Shown here piece by piece: positions 9,264 to 17,553 of a stretch of 50,459 bases of DNA. Source of the stretch: Candidatus Solibacter sp. (lineage in GTDB: Bacteria > Acidobacteriota > Terriglobia > Bryobacterales > Bryobacteraceae); the NCBI GenBank assembly GCA_013822245.1, contig PNKE01000020.1:1-50459 (forward strand), read 5' to 3'. A program made the translations under genes and the position numbers. Every line of letters begins with the position of its first letter. Within the stretch, counting starts at the first letter, position 1. The notes below the pieces were generated by a model. It was not told the origin of the DNA. It worked only from the letters and a program-made list of their open reading frames with translations, and did not search any database.

Positions 9264-9791
9264 CTACTTGCCTTTCTTTGACCAGCCGCGGATTTGGGTG
9301 ATTTCCTCGGCCGGGATCTTGAGGAATTCGAGGAACTCCTGGTGTTCGGCCGGGGCGCTCAATTCGAACTCCCGGTGGAAGCGGTTCATGTCGTCGTCGG
9401 TGAGGCCGGCGGCGCGCATGATGGAAACGAGTTTGTCCTTGGTGAGCATTTTGAATCTCCTGAACGATTGCCTGGTTTTGATGAGTTGAAGGATGGAACG
9501 CTGGTGGCCGCGAAGGCGTTCGATCTCCGAGGCGATTGCCGAGAGGCGGCGTTCCAGAACGGCTGATGCGCCGTTGCCGGGCCGGGAATCGAGCAGACCG
9601 CGGATGTCGTCCAATGTCAGGCCCGCGTCGCGGTACTCCCGAATGCGGGCGAGACGGTTGAGATGCGGCTCGCCGTAACGCCGGTAGTTGCCCGTGGTGC
9701 GCGGGGGAGGCGGCAGCAGACCCTCCGATTCGTAATAGAGAACGGCGGTACGGCTGAGGCCGCAGCGCCGGGCGAGTTCAGTGACGGTCAT
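9264..9791 (-). CDS. MerR-family transcriptional regulator
   Basis: A 175-residue regulator. The N-terminal winged helix MTVTELARRCGLSRTAVLYYESEGLLPPPPRTTGNYRRY (written here only as a family landmark at residues 1-39) is classical MerR, followed by a dimerisation helix with LTLDDIRGLL. The C-terminal part (about residues 115-175) is not a cysteine-rich metal site and resembles no effector domain I can name; it ends SKKGK. A Shine-Dalgarno (AGGAGG) precedes the ATG. It converges on dnaB. The gene it controls is unclear because its upstream neighbour is a non-coding repeat, so autoregulation is most likely. Confidence 0.88.
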   Translation of the reverse strand: MTVTELARRCGLSRTAVLYYESEGLLPPPPRTTGNYRRYGEPHLNRLARIREYRDAGLTLDDIRGLLDSRPGNGASAVLERRLSAIASEIERLRGHQRSILQLIKTRQSFRRFKMLTKDKLVSIMRAAGLTDDDMNRFHREFELSAPAEHQEFLEFLKIPAEEITQIRGWSKKGK

Positions 9792-9819
9792 AAGTGCGCG
9801 CCTCCTGATTCCAGGGTGA

Positions 9820-9843
9820 ACCCTACAGTTATAGACAGGTCAA
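9820..9843 (-). promoter_or_regulatory. Possible MerR-type promoter of the regulator gene
   Basis: On the minus strand TTGACC is followed by an imperfect dyad (ACCTGTC with GTAGGGT) over 21 bases. That resembles MerR-family operators that lie in an over-long spacer. No clear -10 hexamer was found at the expected place, so this is tentative. Confidence 0.25.
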
Positions 9844-9873
9844 TCGGAGTTTATCGATTTTTTCCGGGACGGA

Positions 9874-10312
9874 CATCGGGATAGGGGGGAGTCTCACAAC
9901 TCCGCCCCTCCCACGCCGCCGTGGATGCGGGTCCGCATCCGGCGGTTCGGTGACTTGAGCCGGCGAGGGGCGGAGTTTCGCTTCGCCTTTCGCCTTTCGC
10001 CGATGGAGGCTTCGACGCTCCCAGGTTCCTTTCGGGCTTCACCCTATTCGCCCCTGGCAAGCTCGACCGCCTTCAGCGCAAAACCGCCGGAGTTGCAGCC
10101 AGTGCCCTCGATGAATATGGACTTCGTTGTCACTGGCCCGCTCGTCCGGCGCCGTATGCCACGGATCCGGTTCTTGTCCATCGGCTGGCAGGTTTGATCC
10201 ACGCTTGTTTGGGACCGCGCTACGCGGTGGCGCCCTTGCGCCTGGCTACCGCTTCGCCCCCATCAGCTTGTCAGAGGGACTTTCATCGCCAATCTGCCGG
10301 ACATGCCCGGCA
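9874..10312. repeat. Dispersed non-coding repeat, copy A (internally deleted)
   Basis: This 584-base gap between the MerR gene and the cytochrome gene (9792-10375) has no credible gene. Bases 9886-10052 match 49986-50154 at about 95% (nine substitutions and a 7-base tandem duplication, CGCCTTT). Bases 10063-10178 match 50344-50459 at only about 75%. Some 189 bases present in the other copy are missing, with the junction at a short direct repeat (AAGCTCCACCG / AAGTTCGACCG). A perfect 13-base inverted repeat (9898-9910 with 9965-9977) encloses a second hairpin (GATGCGG/CCGCATC). Phrases such as CATGCCCGGCACAC near 10303 resemble a non-coding repeat I have met in unrelated bacterial genomes, but I cannot name it. 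Confidence 0.75.
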
Positions 10313-10321
10313 CACATGGAA

Positions 10322-10347
10322 ACGGGGAACCTTGAAGGGCTCCCCGT
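10322..10347 (-). terminator. Hairpin terminator after the decaheme cytochrome gene
   Basis: ACGGGGA and TCCCCGT form a 7-base GC stem, extended by CC/GG pairs around a TTGAA loop. It lies 29 bases past the stop of the minus-strand cytochrome gene. The following T run on that strand is short. Confidence 0.5.
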
Positions 10348-10375
10348 CGTTGGCTTGGACGATTGACGCCGGCGG

Positions 10376-12376
10376 TTAGCGGGCGTGGACTCGGGTGACG
10401 CTGTACTGCGACGTGGTGCTGTGGCAGGCGGCGCAGCCTTCACCGAGTTTGGCGTCGGTGTTGGTGGCGGCGTGGGCCGCGACGGCCTTCGAGTCGTGGC
10501 AGGACGTGCAGGCGGCGGTGGTCCGGCCGGCAAGCGGGATCAGGTCGGCGGGATGGTTCACCGGCAGCAGGCTTTCCGGCAGGGGCAGTTGTTCGCTGCC
10601 GTTGACGTGGCATGCGTTGCAGTTGCGAAGATCGCCGGGGTAGCGGATGCCGCTGTAGTCGTACGAACCGATCGAGAATCCGCGCGACAGTGCGGCGCCG
10701 CGGTGGATCTTGTGCATCATCACGCCCATGTCGATGGACTTGCCGGCGCGGTCGGCGGCGGTCGGATTATGGCACAGGACGCACTGTTCGATGGTGTTGC
10801 GTCCGCCGCCGTGGAAGGTCAATTTGGCGTGGCAGTCGTTGCACTTGGCCATGGAGACGACGGTGCGGCGCGGGACAACTGGAGTGCCATCGACCGAGAA
10901 GGCCATCTGGACGTTTTGTCCGACATCGTTCACCGAAACCTGCTTGGTTGTGCCTTCGAGCAGGATGACCGTGTTGCGGCCCTCGAGGGCGGCGGTCCAG
11001 GTGCCCTTGGCGTCCGCCGGGAGCGGGCGCGACATGGTCCACCAGTAGACGCCGTAGCCGTTTCCGTCGGCGTTGGCGACGTTATCGAAGTACTGGGAGG
11101 TGTAGTCCGCGGCAGGGCCGGCGACAAAGAGCCGCAGGCGCGACATCTTCTTGGCGTCGACCGGTTTGCCGGATTTGTCCTCAACCACGAAAACGATCAG
11201 CGGCTTCTGGCCCGGCTTGGCGTTGTGGACTTCAAGGAGTTTGAAGACGACGCCCGGCAGGCTGGTGGACTCGGCCGGGATCAGGTGGGCGCCGTAGATG
11301 GAGACGTCGAAATCGATTTCGCCCTTGGGGATATGGCACTGGGTGCAGAACTGATCGCTGCGCTGGGGCAGGCCGATGTGGTTCTTGCCGGTGTTGAAGT
11401 CGACATCATCGTGGCAGGAGCCGCAGGCCCAGCGGGTGGCGTTCAAGTACGCCTTGGCCTGCTTGGCGCCGGTGTTCTGATCGTGGCAGACGTTGCAGCG
11501 GCGGGCGTCGGCGGGGAAGACGACCTTGGAGTAGTCGTTGACCGACTGCCGGTTGCCGATGATGGTGTAAGTGCCGCCGGCCTGGACGCTGGGCAGATTG
11601 GCGCCCATGTGGATCTTATGGGTCATTTCGATCATGTCCATGGAGAGGCCGGTGTCGGGGTCGTCGGTCTGGCGGGTATGGCAGACGACGCAGACTTCCA
11701 TGGTGCGGCGGGAACCGCCATGGATCGCCAGCGGATCGTGGCAGTTGTTGCAGGTGGCGGTCTTGATGACGTCGCGGACCGTGGTAACGGCGGCGCCGCC
11801 GGGGACCCAGTTATAAGCGGCGTCGTCGTAGGAGGTCAGGAAGTCGAACTCGGTGAGATTGCGCGAACCGTAGATGGCGATGGTGTGGGTCGCGTTGGTG
11901 TCGTATCCGGCGGGCAGTCTACGGCCGAAGCGGTAATCGTAAACGCCTTCGGAGACCGTGGTCCAGGCGCCGCCGGTATCGGCCGCGGCCTGGGTGGCGG
12001 ACTTGCCGGTGATCGGGCTGGTCTGGATGCGGGTGGTATAGGAGACATACTGCGTCCCCCCGGCCGGGATCCTGGCCAGCACAAGACTGGCACTGATCGG
12101 GCCGGGCGTGAACACGCCCGAACGATCAAGCGGAACGCCCATGGGGTCGGCCATCCTGACTCGGGCGGTGACGGCGCCGTCGTTCGCAATCGTGACGCCG
12201 GTGATGGTGAAGACAAGTCCTGGACGGACGAAGTTCACCTGAGCCTCAGTGGCATAGTAGGCCTTGTCGTTCTCCGTGAAGCCTGGAGGCGGCGCGCTTG
12301 ACAGTGCGACGGCGCCAACCAGCGTGACAGCGATGAGAAGGATTGTGAAGACGGATGTTCTGGATATGTTTCTCAA
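10376..12376 (-). CDS. OmcA/MtrC-family decaheme c-type cytochrome
   Basis: A 666-residue exported cytochrome with ten CxxCH heme sites. Five are in residues 209-348 (Cys209, 229, 294, 318, 344) and five in 512-652 (Cys512, 532, 586, 623, 648). Each heme cluster follows a beta-rich region (about 35-205 and 355-505). This split-pentaheme layout is that of Shewanella MtrC/OmcA, which pass electrons from the outer membrane to minerals or other acceptors. HKIHMG and HKIHRG provide likely distal ligands in each half. The N-terminus is a signal peptide (TILLIAVTLVGAVALSSAPPP) without a lipobox cysteine, unlike the lipoproteins of Shewanella. The start is TTG at 12376 with a purine-rich AAGGGGGGG upstream. 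No MtrA or MtrB partner is adjacent. It is divergent from the acyl-CoA dehydrogenase operon. Confidence 0.93.
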   Translation of the reverse strand: MRNISRTSVFTILLIAVTLVGAVALSSAPPPGFTENDKAYYATEAQVNFVRPGLVFTITGVTIANDGAVTARVRMADPMGVPLDRSGVFTPGPISASLVLARIPAGGTQYVSYTTRIQTSPITGKSATQAAADTGGAWTTVSEGVYDYRFGRRLPAGYDTNATHTIAIYGSRNLTEFDFLTSYDDAAYNWVPGGAAVTTVRDVIKTATCNNCHDPLAIHGGSRRTMEVCVVCHTRQTDDPDTGLSMDMIEMTHKIHMGANLPSVQAGGTYTIIGNRQSVNDYSKVVFPADARRCNVCHDQNTGAKQAKAYLNATRWACGSCHDDVDFNTGKNHIGLPQRSDQFCTQCHIPKGEIDFDVSIYGAHLIPAESTSLPGVVFKLLEVHNAKPGQKPLIVFVVEDKSGKPVDAKKMSRLRLFVAGPAADYTSQYFDNVANADGNGYGVYWWTMSRPLPADAKGTWTAALEGRNTVILLEGTTKQVSVNDVGQNVQMAFSVDGTPVVPRRTVVSMAKCNDCHAKLTFHGGGRNTIEQCVLCHNPTAADRAGKSIDMGVMMHKIHRGAALSRGFSIGSYDYSGIRYPGDLRNCNACHVNGSEQLPLPESLLPVNHPADLIPLAGRTTAACTSCHDSKAVAAHAATNTDAKLGEGCAACHSTTSQYSVTRVHAR

Positions 12377-12488
12377 GCCCAGCCCCCCCTTTCAGGAGCC
12401 GCATCCACTATATCAAGATAAACGGGTACCGCAACTCCTAATATGACATTTTGTTGAAGATTGAGAAGCGGTCCTCAATTAGGGCGTC

Positions 12489-12506
12489 GTGGGTGATCTC
12501 ACCCAC
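12489..12506. promoter_or_regulatory. Perfect 18-base palindrome between cytochrome and dehydrogenase genes
   Basis: GTGGGTGA and TCACCCAC are exact inverted arms separated by two bases. A two-base loop is too tight for an RNA hairpin terminator, so a dimeric repressor or activator site is more likely. It is 113 bases from the cytochrome start codon and 128 from the dehydrogenase ATG, and 46 bases upstream of the TATAAT box. Confidence 0.55.
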
Positions 12507-12551
12507 CCCAACTGCGTCAATCGAACCCAAACAATACAGATTCAGCGGTCT

Positions 12552-12557
12552 TATAAT
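12552..12557 (+). promoter_or_regulatory. Consensus TATAAT -10 box for the acyl-CoA dehydrogenase operon
   Basis: An exact TATAAT stands in an AT-richer stretch of an otherwise GC-rich region, 77 bases before the ATG that has an AAGGAG ribosome site. No good -35 hexamer is found 16-18 bases upstream, which fits activator dependence. Confidence 0.5.
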
Positions 12558-12633
12558 CGGATTTGACCAGCCGTACCAACATCCGCGCTTTGGCAGACGA
12601 ATTGCTGCCTGCCTAAAGATAAGGAGTCCATCC

Positions 12634-14880
12634 ATGGCCGCGACGACCAGCCCATCCATGCCCATGCCCACGCTCAAGACAATCCCTGGAGACGAGATCC
12701 GGCAGTTGTTGTGGCGGTTCGAGGACCGATACGACCTGGCGATGCTTGTGCAGAGCGTGAGGGCGGTGGCGCGCGGACCGGTGGCGCGGCTGGTGGCCTC
12801 GGGCGGGCGGCTGTCGCACGACTGGACTCCGGAGAAGGATGCGCTGCTGCCGGAATACGATGCCGCCGGCATCACGGCCGCTTATATGTCGCCCGAGGAA
12901 GGCGGCTTCATCGAAGGGCCGAAGAACTTCGCCATGGCGCTGATCGCGTTTGAATTGGCGTGGGTGGACGCCGGCGCGGCCACCTGTTCGCTGGCGCAGC
13001 ATTTGGCGTTGTCGCCGATCCACGAGCGCGGAACGCCGGAACAGCAGCAACGTTACATGTCGCTGGCGGCGCCGGCTCCGGGACGCAAGACATTCCGCGG
13101 CGCATTCTGCCTGACCGAGCCGATCCCTTATGTCGGCGTGGAGACGGGCATGCTGGGCGGCAAGGCGCGGGTGGCGTACTGGCCGACGGAAGAGGAACTG
13201 GCGGCGGGCAAGGAGCCGATCCTCGAAGTGAGCAAGCGCGGCCGGTTCATCACCAATATGGGCTTCGCAAACTTCGTCACGGCGGCGGTGGACACCGGCG
13301 ACGAACGGATCAAGTCGTCGTGCATGGTGATTCTGGAAGAGACCGACGAGGGCACCTACGACCGCGGGACGCCGACCAAGAAGCTGGTCCACCAGCTTTC
13401 GTCGACATCGGACCCCGTGTTCAACATGAAAGTGCCGGCGTCGCGCATCATCGGCGGTTACAGGATTGAAGCCGGCAAGGTTGTGCCCAATCACGATCAC
13501 TCGTCGGTGATTGAAGCCGTGTTCCGGCGGACGCGCGTGGGCGTCGGACTGATGACATCGTCGAAGCTGCTGTCGGCGATCGAGCCGCTGATCCGCTACC
13601 ACCGCGACCGGTTCCGCGGATCGGGCGCGGTGACGCCGGGCACGCCGAGATTCGAGCTTGGTTTGCAGCAGAAGCAGGACGTCACGCACCGGCTGCTGGA
13701 GATCTGGGCGGCGGGCGAGGCGTCGGCGTCGCTGGGCTTCGCCACGGCGCGGCTGTTCGACGAACTGGATCCGCTGGAAAAGACGAAGACGGCGATTCTG
13801 GCCGCTCATGGCATCGGCGGCGGCATGGCCGAGTTCAAGGCGCTGAAAAAGCGGCAGGTGGAAGCGATCGAGTTCCTGGACATGCAGGACCACCTCGAAA
13901 GCCTGCGGCCGAAGGCGCGTTACCAGGCGCTGGCCGAGGACACCGTGGTTCAGTACGTCATCCTGGACGCCACGGCCAACGTGCTGTGTCCGGCGACCAA
14001 GCTGTGGAACACCGGCTACGGCTCGCACATGATGAGGGAGGCCGTGTCGCTGATGGGCGGCTACGGCATCACGGAAGACTGCCCAGGATTCCTGTCCTTC
14101 AAATGGATGGACACGCAGCTCGAGGCGACCTACGAAGGTCCGGAGGCGGTGCAGCGGCGGCAGATGTCGGTGACCATGACCAACCCGGTCTTCCTGGCGC
14201 AGTTCCGCAACTGGATCCACGAGATGCGCCAGGTGGCGTCGCACGACCCAGGGACCGGCGCCTGCACGCTGGCCTCGGCGATGAAGCTCTGGATCTGGAC
14301 TCTCGATCACCTGCAACTGGCCAAGGACGCCAACGGCGCCAAGCTCTATCAATCGAACCGCCAGGGCGTGACGTTCCCGATGGCCGACGCGCTGTGCTGG
14401 CTGCTGGCGTCGAGGGCGCAGATTCTGGATGTCGAGCGGCTGGCCGCGGAAGGTCCGAACAACCCGGCGCTCGAGGACGGGCTGGACGGCACGGTTCAGT
14501 TCCTGCGCGACCTCTGCCACATGCAGGCGGCGCGGGCGGCGGGCGAGGTGGCGCGGATCTGTACGGAACTGGTGTATGGCTATCTGTCGCATCCGTCGTG
14601 GAGCGAGCCGGGCTGCGGCGCCTGTTTGAGCCAGAACGACCTGGTTTCGGTGGAAGCGCTGGTGCCGGGCGCGTCGGGCTTCAGCGATGAGACAGTGGGC
14701 GAAGGCGGCGTGCACGAGACCAAGGCCGGACCGTGCGCGGTGCATCCGGGTTTGAACGATTTCGCCAAGCTGCGGGCGAAGCTGGAAGCCTGCATGACCG
14801 GCTTCCAACTGGCCAAGGACCGGGCCGGCGATTCGTTGACGAAGGTGATGATTCCGGCGGCGCTGGACTATCCGCAGTAA
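12634..14880 (+). CDS. Long acyl-CoA dehydrogenase
   Basis: A 748-residue flavoprotein expected to oxidise an acyl-CoA to the enoyl-CoA and pass electrons to ETF. The core shows AFCLTEP (flavin/substrate loop), the family region MGGYGITEDCPGF, and TYEGPEAVQ, whose Glu501 aligns with the catalytic base of short-chain acyl-CoA dehydrogenases. About 245 residues follow that motif, so the protein is far longer than the usual 380-residue enzyme and also longer than most 600-residue members with a C-terminal domain. The ATG at 12634 is set by AAGGAG; earlier in-frame starts lie within the promoter region. It heads an operon with an ETF-quinone oxidoreductase, EtfB and EtfA, so the electron route is evident. 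The acyl substrate is not. Confidence 0.9.
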   Translation: MAATTSPSMPMPTLKTIPGDEIRQLLWRFEDRYDLAMLVQSVRAVARGPVARLVASGGRLSHDWTPEKDALLPEYDAAGITAAYMSPEEGGFIEGPKNFAMALIAFELAWVDAGAATCSLAQHLALSPIHERGTPEQQQRYMSLAAPAPGRKTFRGAFCLTEPIPYVGVETGMLGGKARVAYWPTEEELAAGKEPILEVSKRGRFITNMGFANFVTAAVDTGDERIKSSCMVILEETDEGTYDRGTPTKKLVHQLSSTSDPVFNMKVPASRIIGGYRIEAGKVVPNHDHSSVIEAVFRRTRVGVGLMTSSKLLSAIEPLIRYHRDRFRGSGAVTPGTPRFELGLQQKQDVTHRLLEIWAAGEASASLGFATARLFDELDPLEKTKTAILAAHGIGGGMAEFKALKKRQVEAIEFLDMQDHLESLRPKARYQALAEDTVVQYVILDATANVLCPATKLWNTGYGSHMMREAVSLMGGYGITEDCPGFLSFKWMDTQLEATYEGPEAVQRRQMSVTMTNPVFLAQFRNWIHEMRQVASHDPGTGACTLASAMKLWIWTLDHLQLAKDANGAKLYQSNRQGVTFPMADALCWLLASRAQILDVERLAAEGPNNPALEDGLDGTVQFLRDLCHMQAARAAGEVARICTELVYGYLSHPSWSEPGCGACLSQNDLVSVEALVPGASGFSDETVGEGGVHETKAGPCAVHPGLNDFAKLRAKLEACMTGFQLAKDRAGDSLTKVMIPAALDYPQ

Positions 14881-14896
14881 ACCCGGGACCCACGAC

Positions 14897-16726
14897 ATGG
14901 ACGAGTTCAGCCCTCAGCAGCCGCGGGAGATGGATCAGCCGGAGATGGCGGTTGAGCCCAAGCCGCTTGACGCCGACATCCTGTGCGTCGGTTTCGGCCC
15001 TGCGACGGGCGGATTTCTGACCACGCTGACTCGCTTCCTGGCATCGGACGAGGGCATGGCGGTCCAGAGCCGGGCCTTCCCGGGGATGCCGCCGCAGGTG
15101 ATCTGCTACGAGCGCGCCGACGACACTTCGTTTGGCGTCTCGGGCGTGGTGACGCGGGCGCGGGCGTTCAAGGCGAGCTTCCCGGAATTTTCGCCGGCCG
15201 AGGCGCCGATGGCGGCGGCGGTTGCGGGTGAGAGGCTGGTGTTCCTGCTCGATCCGACGGGCGCGGCGCGTGTGCCGTGGTGGATGCGCGCGGCCGGCAA
15301 TGCGATCGAGGCGCTGGGCATCGCGAAGAACTCGGCGTTCGAGGTTCCCTACATTCCGCCGTTCCTGCATAAGGGCGATGGGTTCATCTTCTCGCTGGGC
15401 CAGTTGAACCAATGGGTGGGCCAGCAGGTGATGATGACCGGCATGGCCCAGATCTGGCCGGCGTCTCCGGTGGCCGAACCGCTGGTGGAAGGCGGCGCGG
15501 TGAAGGGTATCGAACTGGCCGGCGACGGGACCGAGGTCCGGGGCGAGTTGACCGTGATCGGCGACGGGCCGGTGGGTGCGGTGAGCCGCCGGATCGACGA
15601 AATCTTCGGCATGCCCGAGGGCCACAGGCGCGACGAATGGGCCGTGGGCATGAAGTTTGTCATCGATCTGCCGGAGACTTGCGACCTGGCCGAAGGGACG
15701 GTATTCCATACGATCGGATTCCCGGAGCCGGAGATCTTCGGGTTCTTCTACGTTCATCCGGGACATGTGGCAAGCGCGGGCATCTTCGTGCCGTCGTGGT
15801 TTGAATCGCCGGTGCGGACGGCGTACAGGTATCTGCAACATTTCATTCAACATCCCTATCTTTGGCGGTACCTGAAGGGCGGGAGGCTGCGAAGCTGGGG
15901 CGCGAAGTCGATTCTGGAATCAGGGCGCCACGGCGAACCGTATCTGTGCGGCGACGGCTATGCGCGGATCGGCGAGGGGTCGGGTTCGACGAATGTGTTG
16001 ACCGGCTCGGGGGTGGACGAGGCGTGGCTGACAGGCGTTCAACTGGCCGAAGCCGTGGCCGAGATCTATAAAGAGGATCTGCCGTTCACGAAGGCGGCCT
16101 TGCAGGCCAGGTATGAGGCGCGGAGGCGTTCTTCGTGGCTCGAAAGTGAGGCTAAAGTGGCCGAAAAGGCGCGAAATGGCTTCCAAACGGGCCTTTTCGC
16201 GGGCTTCACGGGCATGGCTTTGGCTGGTTTCAGCGGCGGCAAGCTGGCCTGGCCGCGGCCGAAGCAGGACAAGCGGCCGGCGTCGCTCGAGCAGTTTTAC
16301 CGGACGCGGCTGTCGCCGCGGCAGGTGCGTGACCTGCGGGCGAAGTGCGAGGCCGAGGGAACGGCGCTGCACGACGCGTTGATGGACGCCGCGGGCTGGC
16401 CGAGGATCGAGCATGACGGGGAACTGCTGGTGACGCAGCAGGACGCGCTGCTGATGGGCGGCAAGGTGCAGGCGCCATCGGATGCGCCCGACCATGTGGT
16501 GATCCGCGAGCCGGAGCTTTGCCACGACTGCCAGAACCGGCTTTGCATCGAGATCTGTTCCGGGGAGGCGCTGCGGCCGGGTGAGGCCGGCGTACCGGCG
16601 TTCGACCGTGAAAAATGCGTCCACTGCGGCGCGTGTATGTGGAACTGCACGCGGGAGATCGCGCCCGGCGTGTCGAACATCGCTTTTTGCGCCGGCCCCG
16701 GCGGCCTGCACTCGGCGGAAAACTGA
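14897..16726 (+). CDS. ETF-quinone oxidoreductase-like flavoprotein with ferredoxin-type tail
   Basis: A 609-residue FixC/ETF-QO type protein that should move electrons from reduced ETF to membrane quinone. The FAD loop is ILCVGFGPATGG (about residues 29-40) and a second flavin segment is YLCGDGYARIGEGSGSTNVLTGSG. The C-terminal 70 residues carry eight cysteines: Cys542, 545, 550, 554 and Cys574, 577, 580, 584. Mammalian ETF-QO binds one [4Fe-4S] cluster with four cysteines, so this tail could carry two. A hydrophobic stretch (GLFAGFTGMALAGFSGG) may dip into the membrane. It sits 16 bases after the dehydrogenase gene and is followed by etfB at 11 bases. The start codon has only a weak ribosome site. 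Confidence 0.88.
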   Translation: MDEFSPQQPREMDQPEMAVEPKPLDADILCVGFGPATGGFLTTLTRFLASDEGMAVQSRAFPGMPPQVICYERADDTSFGVSGVVTRARAFKASFPEFSPAEAPMAAAVAGERLVFLLDPTGAARVPWWMRAAGNAIEALGIAKNSAFEVPYIPPFLHKGDGFIFSLGQLNQWVGQQVMMTGMAQIWPASPVAEPLVEGGAVKGIELAGDGTEVRGELTVIGDGPVGAVSRRIDEIFGMPEGHRRDEWAVGMKFVIDLPETCDLAEGTVFHTIGFPEPEIFGFFYVHPGHVASAGIFVPSWFESPVRTAYRYLQHFIQHPYLWRYLKGGRLRSWGAKSILESGRHGEPYLCGDGYARIGEGSGSTNVLTGSGVDEAWLTGVQLAEAVAEIYKEDLPFTKAALQARYEARRRSSWLESEAKVAEKARNGFQTGLFAGFTGMALAGFSGGKLAWPRPKQDKRPASLEQFYRTRLSPRQVRDLRAKCEAEGTALHDALMDAAGWPRIEHDGELLVTQQDALLMGGKVQAPSDAPDHVVIREPELCHDCQNRLCIEICSGEALRPGEAGVPAFDREKCVHCGACMWNCTREIAPGVSNIAFCAGPGGLHSAEN

Positions 16727-16737
16727 AGGAGTCTACG

Positions 16738-17535
16738 TTGCCTTACCAGATCATCGTCTGCGGCGGCCTTGCGCCCGACCCGCTTCAAACCCTTGAGCCC
16801 GTCAATGGCGCGGCATCGCCCGGCCTGAAGAACGAAATGATGCTGCCCGGCGTGCTGGATCCATGGGCGTCGCACGCGCTGTATGAGGCCGCGAATCTGG
16901 CCAGGCAGCATCCGGGATCGACGGTCCGGCTGGTGAGCCTGGCGCCGAAGGCCAAGCTGCAGCAGGTGCTGATGACGGTGGCGCAGAAACTGCCGTTCGA
17001 ACTGGTGGCGCTGGACGGGCCGAACAACGGATTCTCGGACGCCAACGAAACCGGCAAGGCGCTGGGCGAGGCGATCGCGAAGATCGAGCTGCCGATGGAG
17101 AACGTGCTGGTGTTCGGGGGGTGGGAGTCGGCCACACGAGGTTCGGGCGTGGTGATGCAGATTGTGGCCGAGCGGCTGGGCATCGGCGACGTCTTCCTGG
17201 CGGTGGACGAGATCAAGGTGGAGGAAGGCGGGTCGTTCCTGGTGAAGGAGCGTGTCGAGGGCGGCAAGCACATGGTTTCGCGCTGCGCGGCGGCGCCGGC
17301 GGTGCTGGCGTGGGCGACGGGCAACCTGGCGGAGCCGCCGAACCACCCGCAGACGGGCATGGCGAACATGAGGGTGATCATGCCGTCGCTGCAGAAGGCC
17401 ACGCCCACGGCGGTGGGCACGGGGATGGCATTCGCATCGGCGTCGCTGCCGAAGCAGGTGCGGGAGACGCGCATCGTGAAGGACACGCCGGCGGGCGAGA
17501 TCGCGCGGGAAATCGCCGAGTGGTTGAAGCAGTAG
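16738..17535 (+). CDS. etfB: Electron transfer flavoprotein, beta subunit
   Basis: A 265-residue EtfB that pairs with EtfA to carry single electrons from the dehydrogenase. It has the expected adenosine-binding alpha/beta fold, with LVFGGWESATRGSGVVMQIVAERLGIG and a C-terminal helix region. A TTG at 16738 with AAGGAG upstream is the likely start. Upstream ATG codons in the same frame lie inside the preceding gene and were rejected. In classic EtfB the [21 protein letters not shown] recognition loop follows the beta core; here the equivalent reads GMANMRVIMPSLQKATP and is shortened, so recognition of partners may differ. Confidence 0.85.
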   Translation: MPYQIIVCGGLAPDPLQTLEPVNGAASPGLKNEMMLPGVLDPWASHALYEAANLARQHPGSTVRLVSLAPKAKLQQVLMTVAQKLPFELVALDGPNNGFSDANETGKALGEAIAKIELPMENVLVFGGWESATRGSGVVMQIVAERLGIGDVFLAVDEIKVEEGGSFLVKERVEGGKHMVSRCAAAPAVLAWATGNLAEPPNHPQTGMANMRVIMPSLQKATPTAVGTGMAFASASLPKQVRETRIVKDTPAGEIAREIAEWLKQ

Positions 17536-17553
17536 AGGGGAAGGCAGAGAGCT

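Noticed and set aside
9881-10366. Short open frames within the non-coding repeat (for example 9925-10197)
   Set aside because: The equivalent frames in the second copy differ by indels, and the alignment shows drift without codon periodicity.
12613-14898. Open frame of 761 codons on the minus strand
   Set aside because: It is the shadow of the acyl-CoA dehydrogenase. It is Arg/His/Leu-rich with no recognisable motif.
16615-16737. N-terminal extension of etfB
   Set aside because: It lies inside the ETF-quinone oxidoreductase gene. The TTG at 16738 has a proper Shine-Dalgarno sequence.
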